Shown piece by piece: positions 1 to 8,660 of a DNA stretch of 64,000 bases. A program made the translations under genes and the position numbers. This DNA is from Sphingobacterium spiritivorum (GTDB lineage: Bacteria > Bacteroidota > Bacteroidia > Sphingobacteriales > Sphingobacteriaceae), in NCBI RefSeq assembly GCF_016725325.1, contig NZ_CP068083.1, forward strand, positions 4,650,001 to 4,714,000, in the 5' to 3' direction. Numbering within the stretch: position 1 is the stretch's first letter; each line of letters starts with the position of its first letter. The notes beneath the pieces were generated by a model, which was given only the letters and a program-made list of their open reading frames with translations, was not told the origin of the DNA and did no database searches.

Positions 1-1
1 A

Positions 2-1027
2 TTACCGAAGTGGGCAAATACACCTGGAATATACTTTCCGGAAAAACTGAATCTTGAACAGTGCTCATCAGAACAGACAGCGGCATTCAAGTGTCGTCTT
101 ATTAAGCCGGATACTGCTCTCCTTGATATGACGGGCGGATTTGGTATTGACAGTTATTTTTTCACTTCCAAGGCCCGTCAGGTTACCCATTGTGAAATCA
201 ATACTGCCCTATCGGAAATTGTACAACACAATTTTCAAACATTAGGGGTCAACAATGTAAAATTTGTAGCTACAGATGCTGTAACTTATCTCGAACAGCA
301 ACCCGACAACAGTCTGGATTATATATATATTGATCCTTCGCGAAGGGTGAATACCCGAAAAGTATTTCTGTTAACAGATTGTGAACCGAATATTGCAGAT
401 CTTCAAACTCTGTTTTTTACAAAAGCGAATACAATTATCAGTAAAATCGCTCCGTTAATGGATATTTCCACAGCTCTTACTTCCCTGCTGTATGTAAAAG
501 ACGTCTATGTAATCAGTGTAGACAATGATTGCAAAGAATTGCTTTTTGTTCAGGAAAAAGGCTTCGAAGGCGAACCTGAAATACATAGTGTCCGTCTTTT
601 TCAAGGCACTGAACAGCAGCTGACTTTTACTTATCAGCAGGAGCGGCAGGAAACAAACAACTACAGTACAGCCCTGACGTATCTCTATGATCCGGATGTA
701 GCTGTCACCAAAGCCGGAGCATTCAAAACTGTCGGTAAGCAATATCAATTACAAAAGTTACATCCCAGCACGCATCTCTATACAAGTACAGATCTGGTAG
801 CTTACTTTCCGGGCAGAATTTTCATCGTGACGAAAGTACTTCCATACGCTGCTTTTAAAAAGGCTGATTATCCCAAACAGGCCAATATTGTCGCTAAAAA
901 CTTTCCGGATAAACCGGAGGAACTCAGAAAACGCTGGAAGATCAAAGACGGAGGAGAACAATTCCTTTTCTTTACTCAAGACCATGATAATAATTACATC
1001 GTAATAATGGCCTCCAGATTACATTAA
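2..1027 (+). CDS. Class I SAM-dependent methyltransferase with THUMP-like C-terminus (5'-truncated by window edge)
   Basis: The reading frame is open from the first bases of the window, so the N-terminus lies upstream; the first internal ATG (128) sits inside the SAM-binding loop and cannot be the real start. The SAM motif I (DMTGGFGID) spans bases 125-151 and a motif IV-like IDPSRR is encoded near base 329. The C-terminal 60 residues (NFPDKPEELRKRWKIKDGG, then FLFFT) match the THUMP-like tail I know from Bacteroidota class I methyltransferases. The substrate is unknown; RNA is the natural guess because of the THUMP-like domain. Ends 50 bp before the next same-strand gene. Family call is confident, function is not. 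Confidence 0.8.
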   Translation, partial: LPKWANTPGIYFPEKLNLEQCSSEQTAAFKCRLIKPDTALLDMTGGFGIDSYFFTSKARQVTHCEINTALSEIVQHNFQTLGVNNVKFVATDAVTYLEQQPDNSLDYIYIDPSRRVNTRKVFLLTDCEPNIADLQTLFFTKANTIISKIAPLMDISTALTSLLYVKDVYVISVDNDCKELLFVQEKGFEGEPEIHSVRLFQGTEQQLTFTYQQERQETNNYSTALTYLYDPDVAVTKAGAFKTVGKQYQLQKLHPSTHLYTSTDLVAYFPGRIFIVTKVLPYAAFKKADYPKQANIVAKNFPDKPEELRKRWKIKDGGEQFLFFTQDHDNNYIVIMASRLH

Positions 1028-1077
1028 TCCTACATTTTCATTACAATTCTCCCTGATCGGACTCGTATCTTTATGTT

Positions 1078-2067
1078 ATGAAAAAAATCAAATTCTCTGC
1101 TTTGGAATTGGCTCCTGTAAAAAAAGGAGGGACACCTAAAGAAGCAATTGACCGCGTTGTTACTGCCGCAAAACATATAGAATCATTAGGTTACGAACGT
1201 CTCTGGCTTGCCGAGCATCATAATATGGAATATATAGCCAGTTCGGCAACCGTGATACTGATCAGTCATGTCGCTGCTCATACATCTACTTTAAGAGTTG
1301 GCTCAGGAGGAATTATGCTCCCTAATCATGCCCCTCTGGTCGTCGCAGAACAGTTCGGAACATTAGAAACACTTTATCCGGGTCGCATTGATCTCGGATT
1401 AGGAAGAGCTCCCGGTACGGATCAGTTAACAGCGATGGCACTTCGCCGAAATAACATGCACACACAATTTTACTTCGCAGATGATGTCAAAGCATTGCAG
1501 CAGTTTTTTAGTGAGGACAATTTTAATGCTAAAGTGCGTGCCTTTCCCGCTGAAGGACAGCATGTTCCCTTGTGGATATTAGGTTCGAGTACAGATAGTG
1601 CGCATCTGGCAGCAGAACTGGGGTTCCCCTATGCTTTTGCATCGCATTTTGCTCCTGCAATGTTAAAAAATGCGATGGAGATTTATCAAACAAACTTTAA
1701 ACCTTCAGCACAATTGCAGCATCCTTATTCCATAGCCTGTGTCAATGTCGTAGGAGCTGACACCAATGATGAGGCAGCTCATCTGGCAACAAGTCTGTAT
1801 AATCTTTTTGCAGGTATAGTTACCAATACCCGCAGACCACTTTCACCACCTACAGAACAACCTATCTATGCCGGTATCACCGAAATAGAACAAGCTGTGC
1901 AAAGTATGGTTTCTTGCACATTTACCGGAAATGAAGAATCCCTGAGAACAGACTTACATGCATTCGCTGAAATGTACAATCTGGATGAGATCATGACGAC
2001 ATCATATATCTTTGATGATACCAAACGTCTCAGATCTTATGAAGTTCTGCAACGTGCACTATCCTAA
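1078..2067 (+). CDS. LLM class flavin-dependent oxidoreductase (luciferase-like)
   Basis: A 329-residue TIM-barrel flavoenzyme of the bacterial luciferase-like monooxygenase superfamily, MsnO8/YhbW-like branch. Visible landmarks are LAEHHN at residues 44-49, VGSGGIMLPNHAPL at 74-87 and the PGRIDLGLGRAPGTD segment at 101-115, all typical of FMN-binding members, plus LGSS near 169. Length is normal for the family. The physiological substrate cannot be read from sequence. It starts 50 bp after the methyltransferase and ends at the border of a repeat region, so it is probably the last gene of its transcript. Confidence 0.85.
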   Translation: MKKIKFSALELAPVKKGGTPKEAIDRVVTAAKHIESLGYERLWLAEHHNMEYIASSATVILISHVAAHTSTLRVGSGGIMLPNHAPLVVAEQFGTLETLYPGRIDLGLGRAPGTDQLTAMALRRNNMHTQFYFADDVKALQQFFSEDNFNAKVRAFPAEGQHVPLWILGSSTDSAHLAAELGFPYAFASHFAPAMLKNAMEIYQTNFKPSAQLQHPYSIACVNVVGADTNDEAAHLATSLYNLFAGIVTNTRRPLSPPTEQPIYAGITEIEQAVQSMVSCTFTGNEESLRTDLHAFAEMYNLDEIMTTSYIFDDTKRLRSYEVLQRALS

Positions 2068-2088
2068 AATTTACTAATATTGTTTAAG

Positions 2089-2770
2089 CCTCTCTCCCGA
2101 TAAATCGGTATCTTTTCTTTAAAGGAGAGAATTAAACAAGGTTTAACCCTTGCAATTTGTATGGCGCAAGCATTCGCGTAGCGGTGCTTGTGTCTTCATA
2201 GTATTGCCGGTGAAGACACCGGCAAACGCGTGTGAAGTATTTGTTGGACTCCCATTTTTATGCGAAAACATGTTGCTTGTGCATATATAGTTTCTGTTTG
2301 CAACCTCTCTTCCGATAAACGGGATCTCTCCTTAAAAAGGAGAGAATTACACAAGGTTTATTCTTAATTTCTATGGCGCAAGCATTAGCGTAGCGGTGCT
2401 TGTGCCTTAATAGTATGCCGGTGAAGACACCGGCAAACGCATGTGAAGCGTCTTCGAGTCCCATTTTTATGCGAAAGCATGTTGCTTGTGCTTATATAAT
2501 TTCTGTTTGCAACCTCTCTCCCGATAAACGGGATCTCTCCTTAAAAAGGAGAGAATTGTGATAACAGCATTGTACAGGAATCAGAGTAACACATTAATTC
2601 TATAACCCTATCAACCTTATCAACTCCCTGAACGCTATCAACTTCTTAAAAAGGACAAGGTTTAACCCTTGCAATTTGTATGCTGCAAGCATTAGCGTAG
2701 CGGTGCTTGTGCCTTAATAGTATGCCGGTGAAGACACCGGCATACGCATGTGAAGCGTTTGTTGGCCTCC
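2089..2770. repeat. Composite intergenic palindromic repeat cluster (about 210-bp units)
   Basis: This 680-bp gap contains no convincing gene. A block beginning CCTCTCTyCCGATAAAyGG starts at 2089, 2304 and 2513 (spacing 215 and 209 bp) and each time is followed by an AAGGAGAGAATT arm able to pair with the preceding TCTCCTT. After it come a GGCGCAAGCA/TGCTTGTGCC stem (10 pairs with one G-T) and a perfect TGCCGGTG-aaga-CACCGGCA hairpin at 2205-2224, 2416-2435 and 2723-2742. Between 2590 and 2640 lies a TATCAAC-rich stretch like the 9-bp tails in the other repeat regions. Small open frames here repeat with the unit and are not believed. Confidence 0.85.
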
Positions 2771-2860
2771 CCGCGAACAGTATAATATCTCCATTTTTTT
2801 GCTTCTGAAATAACGTAACATACGATATTTGTTTACCTTTATAATAAACAAATACTACTT

Positions 2861-3667
2861 ATGTCTAAATATTGGCTTTTCACATCTGTTATAATTCTTG
2901 TTATGGGCTGTCAGTCCTCCGGAACAAAATCCGTAAATACAGTGGATACGCTATCAAATCATCCAACAAAAGATAGTATCACAGATACTTTACAGCCAGT
3001 AACTCATCAGCCTGTACCTGACGCAGTAACAGAAGAAAGTCATGTCTTTTTCGACGGAACTTACCGGTTAGATGAAAATGAGAAAGCGGACTTTCTTCCG
3101 GGCAATCAGTGGCTGAGTTTAAACGAAGATAACGGACAGTTCGAGTTAGCAAAACCCGACTATACAATCGAAAAAGGCTATGATGAATGTAGCGGTATGA
3201 ATACAGAAAGCCTAGACTCAAAACATAAGACGCTGGTATATCTGGAATTTTCGCAGTTAAAACCCGGAAAAGTAAATGCATTAAAGATTACAACAGGCAA
3301 AATATGGCCTGAAGAATCTGCTTCCTTTGATTTTCAAGGCAATACATATACCTTAAAGGGTCGTGGAAAGATATTATCTACGGAAATGCATTGGACTGAC
3401 GATGATAAAAAGGAAAAATTTCATGAAGTAAAGGATTATTCGCTCGCTTTAACCATAGACGGTAAAGACCAGGGAATTATGCTAAAAGAAAGTTCATTTA
3501 ATGACACCTTTATGGAGCTCGTTTTTGTAGGGGATCTGGATAAAGACGGTAAACTGGATTTCATCTTTCAGGTACCAAGAGATTATGAAGAAGAACGTGT
3601 TGTTGTATTGTTATCTTCAGAAGGATATACCAAACAATACACAGCGAGCAGGCAATTTGATTGTTAA
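2861..3667 (+). CDS. Hypothetical lipoprotein
   Basis: 268 residues with a lipoprotein signal (hydrophobic residues 5-14, lipobox VMGC with Cys17), followed by a Ser/Thr-rich linker, so it should be membrane-anchored and face the periplasm or cell surface. I do not recognise the mature domain. Near the C-terminus, GDLDKDGKLDFIF resembles the Asp-rich calcium-binding loop seen in VCBS/FG-GAP-type repeats. It lies directly after the repeat cluster and only 3 bp before the next gene, so the two are probably co-transcribed. Confidence 0.7.
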   Translation: MSKYWLFTSVIILVMGCQSSGTKSVNTVDTLSNHPTKDSITDTLQPVTHQPVPDAVTEESHVFFDGTYRLDENEKADFLPGNQWLSLNEDNGQFELAKPDYTIEKGYDECSGMNTESLDSKHKTLVYLEFSQLKPGKVNALKITTGKIWPEESASFDFQGNTYTLKGRGKILSTEMHWTDDDKKEKFHEVKDYSLALTIDGKDQGIMLKESSFNDTFMELVFVGDLDKDGKLDFIFQVPRDYEEERVVVLLSSEGYTKQYTASRQFDC

Positions 3668-3670
3668 CCT

Positions 3671-4570
3671 ATGAAAGAAATCGTACTTATAAGTGGGGCA
3701 AATGGACTTGTTGCAAAACATCTGACTCTCCTGTTGTGTAATAAATATGAATTGCGTTATCTGACCAGACATAAAAAAAATACGAATGAGTATGAATGGG
3801 ATATACAAAAGAAGCGTATCGATAAACAGGCATTTGAACAGGTAGACCATATTATTCACCTTGCGGGAGCAAATATTTTCGACAAGCGCTGGACATCAAA
3901 ACAGAAGCAAAACCTGAGAAGCAGTCGTATAGACAGCGCACAACTTATTTTTGACACCTTAAAAGAATGCGGGCAAAAAATCAAAACGTTTATATCCGGA
4001 TCTGCAAGTGGTTATTATGGCATGATTACTTCTGATCATATATTCAAAGAATCTGATGCTGCCGGTCATGATTTCCTTGCAGATCTGACAAAAGACTGGG
4101 AAGCAAAAGCAGATCAATTTGAAAATGAAGGTCTTGCTGAACGTGTCATAAAAATCCGAACTTCAATTGTTTTGGCCAAAGACGGAGGTGCTCTTCCTCT
4201 TCTGAAGCGTATTACAAACCTTTATTTAAATACGGCTTTGGGTAATGGCAAACAATATTTTCCCTGGATACATGTAGATGATATCACAGGCATTATAGCC
4301 TTTGCACTGGATCAACAGCATGTAAAAGGACCTATAAATGCTGTAGCATCTGAACATGTTAATAACAGGAACTTCACGCATAAACTTGCTCAACATCTTC
4401 ACAAACGTGTTATCCTGCCTTCTGTTCCCAAGTTTATACTTAAAGCTATATTAGGAGAACAGGCTGATATGATTCTGACAGGTTCCAGACTTTCTAACGA
4501 TAAGATCAGACAACTGGGATATGAATTTAAGTTCCCGACATTAGATCATGCACTGGAAGACATTTTGTAA
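3671..4570 (+). CDS. TIGR01777-family NAD(P)-dependent epimerase (SDR, DUF1731 C-terminus)
   Basis: A 299-residue atypical SDR. The Rossmann loop LISGANGLVAKHL is at residues 6-18, HLAGANI at 63-69, and the SASGYYG active-site segment at 111-117. The C-terminal 50 residues (LPSVPKFILKAILGE, then TGSRLSNDKIRQLGYEFKFP) are the DUF1731 tail that defines the YfcH/SulA-like family. Reaction and substrate are not established for this family. Start is 3 bp after the lipoprotein stop, which indicates a two-gene operon ending at the hairpin at 4587-4632. Confidence 0.85.
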   Translation: MKEIVLISGANGLVAKHLTLLLCNKYELRYLTRHKKNTNEYEWDIQKKRIDKQAFEQVDHIIHLAGANIFDKRWTSKQKQNLRSSRIDSAQLIFDTLKECGQKIKTFISGSASGYYGMITSDHIFKESDAAGHDFLADLTKDWEAKADQFENEGLAERVIKIRTSIVLAKDGGALPLLKRITNLYLNTALGNGKQYFPWIHVDDITGIIAFALDQQHVKGPINAVASEHVNNRNFTHKLAQHLHKRVILPSVPKFILKAILGEQADMILTGSRLSNDKIRQLGYEFKFPTLDHALEDIL

Positions 4571-4586
4571 TCGACAAATGTGAAAG

Positions 4587-4632
4587 TATATAACAACAAG
4601 ATCAGGCTTTTGCCTGATCTTGTTGTTATATA
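4587..4632. terminator. Perfect 21-bp hairpin between convergent genes
   Basis: A 21-bp perfect inverted repeat (4587-4607 with 4612-4632, TTTT loop) sits between the converging epimerase and L,D-transpeptidase genes. It has no strong T tract on either side, so it is not a textbook intrinsic terminator, but position and symmetry suit bidirectional termination or transcript end protection. Confidence 0.7.
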
Positions 4633-4659
4633 CAGCTTGTAATTATGTCATTTGATTAA

Positions 4660-6126
4660 TTACAGGCTATAATATTTTTTCATTGCCTTTTTTAGTCTGT
4701 CGTCATACCCATAAATATCCGGAAGCCTGTATATTTTTCCTTCATCATCAATCCATGTTGTATAATAGGTAATATATACAGGAATTGTTTTTTTCATCAT
4801 TACCCAACGGCTTTTATTAAGCGTATCAGCAATTTCACTTGCGATCTGTTCAGCTTTCTTATCGTCATTTACTAAAAATGCTGCCAGAGCCGCTGGTTTT
4901 TCTACACGTACACATCCGTGACTAACCGCTCTGTTCTTTGCTGAAAACATTTGTCTGGCTGGTGTATCGTGCAGATAAATTGAATAAGGATTTGAAAATA
5001 TAAATTTGATATTGCCTAAAGAGTTATCAGCTCCCGGATTCTGTTTGAATTTAAAATTTAATACCGAATCAGAAGACCAATCGACTGTATTAGGATCCAC
5101 CATCTGTCCTTTTTTATTATAAGCCACCATATTACGGGATTCCAGATAATTTGGATTAGACCTCAGACTTGAAATAAGCTCTTTCTTAACTATACTTGCC
5201 GGAATATTCCATACCGGATTGACCTGCATACGGTCCAGTTCCCCGCTTAATACCGGTGTTTCATGATTGTCTGTTGCTCCTGCTCTTCTGGCATAGGGTC
5301 CGTAGATCGTCTCCCCTACACATACGTTCATCATTTCTTTTGTTTTCCGGTCATCAACCATACGCAGTTTCTGTTCAGGAATATTAACAACCACATATTT
5401 TTCCGGAAAATCTTTACCCATCCAACGCAATTTTTCGAGTGTAAGATAAATATTTTCCTTCTCATCTTTACTGATTCCCCCTTTCTGCAACACCTGTTGC
5501 AGTTTCAGATAATAGGAATTTTTAGGTTGTACCTCAGAAAGATATTCTTTAACATCTGTACTGTCCAGTGCTTTTCTGGCCTGTTGTTTTGTAACTTTAT
5601 GTAATTTTTCAAAATAACGACCGTACAACTGCTTTGGATTAACAGCTCCCCCCTTCAGAATACTTATATAGGTAACATATCCGTCTGTAGCAAATAAATC
5701 CAGTTTAGCGAGTAATGGATAGATATCCTCCACTTTACCGGATTTCAATGTATTCAGCTTTTCAAAGCTTTCTTTGATCTGATTGGTGTGAAAATAAGCA
5801 CTAGATAAACCGTGTTTATCAGATTCTTGCAGATACATACATAACGTATCAACGACACCTTTACTAAGATTTCTGCTGATAAAAGTCATCCCTAAGGTTG
5901 AATCGGCAAATTCCGTGATCCATTTCGGATTATGAAGCTGACTTTTGTTCTTTGACAGCTCTTGTTTAAATACGGCAAAATATGCAGTGGTATCAAAATT
6001 CCTGTATCCTTTTTGTTGAAACACTTTAGCGAGTTCGTCGCCAAAAGTATCTTCTCTATCGGTATTACATGAACTTATGAACCATAAGCCTAACAGCAAA
6101 AAAATTCCAAATTGTATCTTCCTCAT
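4660..6126 (-). CDS. L,D-transpeptidase (YcbB-like, YkuD domain)
   Basis: 488 residues. A lipoprotein-like signal (LLGLWFISSC, Cys20) places it in the periplasm. The YkuD catalytic signature is intact: His386 and SHGCVR with nucleophile Cys405. The region before it (about residues 100-220) corresponds to the scaffold domain of LdtD/YcbB-type enzymes, and VVNIPEQKLRMV starts the catalytic domain. The expected role is 3-3 peptidoglycan cross-linking or attachment of proteins to peptidoglycan. Length fits the long YcbB-like type. Its promoter is probably the TTTG/TATATTTG pair at 6147-6181. Confidence 0.9.
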   Translation of the reverse strand: MRKIQFGIFLLLGLWFISSCNTDREDTFGDELAKVFQQKGYRNFDTTAYFAVFKQELSKNKSQLHNPKWITEFADSTLGMTFISRNLSKGVVDTLCMYLQESDKHGLSSAYFHTNQIKESFEKLNTLKSGKVEDIYPLLAKLDLFATDGYVTYISILKGGAVNPKQLYGRYFEKLHKVTKQQARKALDSTDVKEYLSEVQPKNSYYLKLQQVLQKGGISKDEKENIYLTLEKLRWMGKDFPEKYVVVNIPEQKLRMVDDRKTKEMMNVCVGETIYGPYARRAGATDNHETPVLSGELDRMQVNPVWNIPASIVKKELISSLRSNPNYLESRNMVAYNKKGQMVDPNTVDWSSDSVLNFKFKQNPGADNSLGNIKFIFSNPYSIYLHDTPARQMFSAKNRAVSHGCVRVEKPAALAAFLVNDDKKAEQIASEIADTLNKSRWVMMKKTIPVYITYYTTWIDDEGKIYRLPDIYGYDDRLKKAMKKYYSL

Positions 6127-6146
6127 ATGTCTAATTCAAAAGTGGG

Positions 6147-6181
6147 CAAATATACCACTTGTTGTACGGCTATACCTCAAA
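6147..6181 (-). promoter_or_regulatory. Putative sigma-A promoter of the L,D-transpeptidase gene
   Basis: On the minus strand, TTTG (6181-6178) is followed after 23 bp by TATATTTG (6154-6147), matching the Bacteroidota -33/-7 consensus TTTG...TAnnTTTG. Transcription would begin near 6140, about 14 nt before the ATG at 6126. Confidence 0.5.
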
Positions 6182-6296
6182 TTGATTGCCAGTAATTCAG
6201 ATCAGACACAAAACACCTTTAGAACTTAAAAATTGAAGCTTTACATCTACAAAAACAGGAGTTCATTTGCGCTATTTATACAAATCCGCCGGTGAT

Positions 6297-6581
6297 TTAG
6301 TCTGTAGCCAGCACATCCTGAAAAGCAGGAGTTTTATCAAAAACAGATTTTGCAAACGGACATTCCGCAACAATTTTCAGATCATTCTTGCGTGCATAAT
6401 CTACTGCTTCCAATACCAGTTTCTTGCCAACACCCTGACCTTCAAAATGAGAGTCCACTTCTGTACTGTCAATAATTAGTCTGTCCTCTCCTTCTTCATA
6501 ATGCATCTGACCACTCTGCTGATCATCAATATATGCTGTAAACACACCATTTCTTCCGTTACTTGAATGTCTTATTTCCAT
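6297..6581 (-). CDS. Small GNAT-like N-acetyltransferase (YjdJ type)
   Basis: A 94-residue minimal GNAT protein of the Acetyltransf_CG (YjdJ-like) type. The acetyl-CoA loop FEGQGVGKKLV (near residues 46-56) is intact, followed by AVDYARKNDLKIVAECPFAK, which matches the conserved second half of the family. The N-terminal GNAT strands are absent, as is normal for this short family. Substrate unknown. It stands alone between the L,D-transpeptidase and ssb. Confidence 0.85.
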   Translation of the reverse strand: MEIRHSSNGRNGVFTAYIDDQQSGQMHYEEGEDRLIIDSTEVDSHFEGQGVGKKLVLEAVDYARKNDLKIVAECPFAKSVFDKTPAFQDVLATD

Positions 6582-6744
6582 ATGTATAAAATATTAAACA
6601 GTGACGTTTACATAACACATATCGGGTAATATTTGTTTAAGAAAAAGCAATTTTCGGATCAGAAACTGTATGATTTTTACGACAGGTATCCGGAATAAAA
6701 TATTAGTATTCACAGATACCTGTACAGACAACATGATCATTGAC

Positions 6745-7146
6745 TCAGAAAGGCAGATCCTGCTCCTGCTCTACCTGTTCCTGGAGCAGATCAGCCGGCT
6801 CTTTTGAGGTATTGTTTTTATCGAGAATCTGTAATTGTCTGACCCTGACTTCAGCAAAGACTTTCTTATTTCCATCTTTATCTTCATAATCCCGGTAAGT
6901 CAGCATACCTTCAACCATAATCTGTGTGCCTTTTGAGCAGCGCTGCTCAACCATATGGGTAAGATTTCCCCATACCACCAGATTATGCCAAAGAACATTC
7001 TCTACCCATTCTCCCTGCGCATTCTTGTATACTTCATTGGTAGCTAAACGGAGCTGAGCCATTTTTGAACCTTTGACTGTAGCTTTGATTACAGGATCTA
7101 TCCCTAATCTGCCTACTAACTGAATACTGTTTCTTAAAGCGTTCAT
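6745..7146 (-). CDS. ssb: Single-stranded DNA-binding protein
   Basis: 133 residues. The OB fold occupies residues 1-105 (NSIQLVGRLGIDP, LWHNLVVWGNLTHMVEQ, GTQIMVEGMLTYRDYEDKDG), followed by a short acidic linker and the C-terminal tip DLPF used by SSB to recruit repair and replication partners. Length is at the short end for chromosomal SSB; a second SSB may exist elsewhere in the genome. It is transcribed divergently from the zinc-ribbon gene at 7336, with helically phased 10-bp repeats in the shared gap. Confidence 0.92.
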   Translation of the reverse strand: MNALRNSIQLVGRLGIDPVIKATVKGSKMAQLRLATNEVYKNAQGEWVENVLWHNLVVWGNLTHMVEQRCSKGTQIMVEGMLTYRDYEDKDGNKKVFAEVRVRQLQILDKNNTSKEPADLLQEQVEQEQDLPF

Positions 7147-7270
7147 AATAATAAATTTTTAATAAGTAAAAAAAATTAATTAACTTCCTTGTCCGGTACA
7201 GTGATTACTATTCACTCCCGAAGCACTGATACAAAGTTGCATAGGACAAATAGCAATATCCGGTAATTAA

Positions 7271-7312
7271 ACATTTATTACCATTTATAAACGTTTATAA
7301 GCGTTTATAAAC
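7271..7312. repeat. Helically phased 10-bp tandem repeats between ssb and a zinc-ribbon gene
   Basis: Four consecutive 10-bp units (ACATTTATTA, CCATTTATAA, ACGTTTATAA, GCGTTTATAA) run from 7271 to 7310; the last overlaps the perfect palindrome GTTTATAAAC at 7303-7312. A 10-bp period places each core on the same face of the helix, as in cooperative regulator sites. Lies 24-65 bp before the ATG of the plus-strand gene. Confidence 0.6.
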
Positions 7313-7335
7313 GGTTAAGAGAAAGCTGCATATCC

Positions 7336-7698
7336 ATGAAAACAGCAGAAAAAGTATGCATAGAATGCAATAATCCATTAAAAGGCAGATCAGACAAGCG
7401 GTTTTGTGATGATGGCTGCAGGAATAACTATAATAACCGACTAAACAGTGACCAGACAGCTTTTGTAAGATCTATCAATACAATTTTACGCAAGAACAGA
7501 AAAATTCTGATGGATACTCTGGGAGCAAATAATAAAGTAAAAGTGAATAAAACAGATCTTAATGATATGGGTTTTCAATTTGACTTTTTCACACATCAGT
7601 ACATAACAACCGCAGGTAAAGTTTATTATTTTATATACGAATTCGGCTATCTTTCTCTGGTTCAGGATCAGTATCTCTTGGTCAGAAAGTTTAAGTAA
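7336..7698 (+). CDS. Hypothetical protein with N-terminal zinc ribbon
   Basis: 120 residues. Four cysteines, C8-x2-C11 and C24-x3-C28 in CIECNNPLKGRSDKRFCDDGC, form a zinc-ribbon-like knuckle, followed by an Arg/Asn-rich helix (RNNYNNR). The rest is mostly helical with a Tyr/Phe-rich end and no recognisable catalytic motif. The fold suggests nucleic-acid or protein binding. The divergent arrangement with ssb across phased repeats hints at shared regulation, but the function is unknown. Confidence 0.7.
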   Translation: MKTAEKVCIECNNPLKGRSDKRFCDDGCRNNYNNRLNSDQTAFVRSINTILRKNRKILMDTLGANNKVKVNKTDLNDMGFQFDFFTHQYITTAGKVYYFIYEFGYLSLVQDQYLLVRKFK

Positions 7699-7804
7699 AT
7701 CTTGTTTGTCATATACTTGTAAAGGACAAATCATGAAATTGCAACATTATGAAGTAACAAATCTGAAGTCGATTGAAAGATCCTATTATCCTTCCTGAAT
7801 TAGT

Positions 7805-7812
7805 TAAATTTG
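7805..7812 (+). promoter_or_regulatory. Putative -7 box upstream of the DsbA-like gene
   Basis: TAAATTTG fits TAnnTTTG and lies 25 bp before the ATG at 7838. No well-spaced TTTG was found upstream, so only the -7 element is supported. Confidence 0.35.
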
Positions 7813-7837
7813 CATCGGTACTTTAGAACTGAAGAAA

Positions 7838-8569
7838 ATGAATACAACTCAAATAAATAAAATGCAAATCGAGATATGGAGTGATATCATGTGTCCGTTT
7901 TGTTATATAGGAAAACGTAATTTTGAAGGTGCGTTTTCCAAATTTGCTAACGCTGAAAATATAGAAATTATCTGGAAAAGTTTTCAACTAGATCCAATGC
8001 TGCCTGAAAAAGAGGAATTTGATCATATACAGTACCTTGTCGAACGAAAAGGCATGCCAGCCAATCAGGTACATGCAATGTTAGATCAGGTAACGCAAAC
8101 AGCAAAGAATGCAGGTTTGGATTTCAATTTTGACAATGTTGTCACTGTCAACTCTTTCAATGCCCATAGAATAATTCAACTGGCAAAGACAAAAGGTTTG
8201 GGAGACGATATAGAAGAGCGTTTTTTTAAAGCCTATTTTACCGAAGGTAAAGATATTGGGGATCAAAAGGTACTTTCCACATTAGGACAGGAAATCGGAC
8301 TGACAGAAGATGAGATAAAAGAGGCCTTATCCAATGACGAATATGCATACAAGGTAACACAAGATATACAGGAAGCACAGAGCATCGGCGTACGGGGAGT
8401 GCCATTTTTTGTATTTGACCGTAAATATGCTGTTTCAGGAGCGCAACCGACAGAAGCTTTTGCTGACACATTGAATAAATCATTCGGAGAGTGGACTGCT
8501 AAAAATCCAATATCACCTTTTGTTATCAGTGATGGCCCATCCTGTTCACCGGATGGACATTGTGAATAA
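7838..8569 (+). CDS. DsbA-family oxidoreductase (FrnE-like)
   Basis: 243 residues. A thioredoxin-fold with the DSBA insertion; the active-site motif C19-P-F-C22 lies in SDIMCPFCYIG, and cis-Pro context GVRGVPFFVFD is at about residues 186-196. No signal peptide, so it is cytosolic, as expected for FrnE-type (2-hydroxychromene isomerase-related) disulfide oxidoreductases. The C-terminal CSPDGHC cysteine pair is common in this branch. The ATG at 7862 (residue 9) is an equally plausible start. A rho-independent terminator follows directly. Confidence 0.88.
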   Translation: MNTTQINKMQIEIWSDIMCPFCYIGKRNFEGAFSKFANAENIEIIWKSFQLDPMLPEKEEFDHIQYLVERKGMPANQVHAMLDQVTQTAKNAGLDFNFDNVVTVNSFNAHRIIQLAKTKGLGDDIEERFFKAYFTEGKDIGDQKVLSTLGQEIGLTEDEIKEALSNDEYAYKVTQDIQEAQSIGVRGVPFFVFDRKYAVSGAQPTEAFADTLNKSFGEWTAKNPISPFVISDGPSCSPDGHCE

Positions 8570-8592
8570 ATAAAATAATCAAAAAATAGGTT

Positions 8593-8628
8593 AAGCAATC
8601 TAAAAGTAATATTTTAGGTTGCTTTTTT
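8593..8628 (+). terminator. Rho-independent terminator
   Basis: AGCAATCTAAAA pairs with TTTTAGGTTGCT (one G-T) around a short loop and is followed by TTTTTT. It closes the DsbA-like gene. Confidence 0.8.
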
Positions 8629-8660
8629 ATGGGCAGTAGTACGACACGCCTTATCTACCT

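Noticed and set aside
2258..2464. 68-residue minus-strand ORF
   Set aside because: Falls completely inside the 210-bp palindromic repeat unit and repeats with it.
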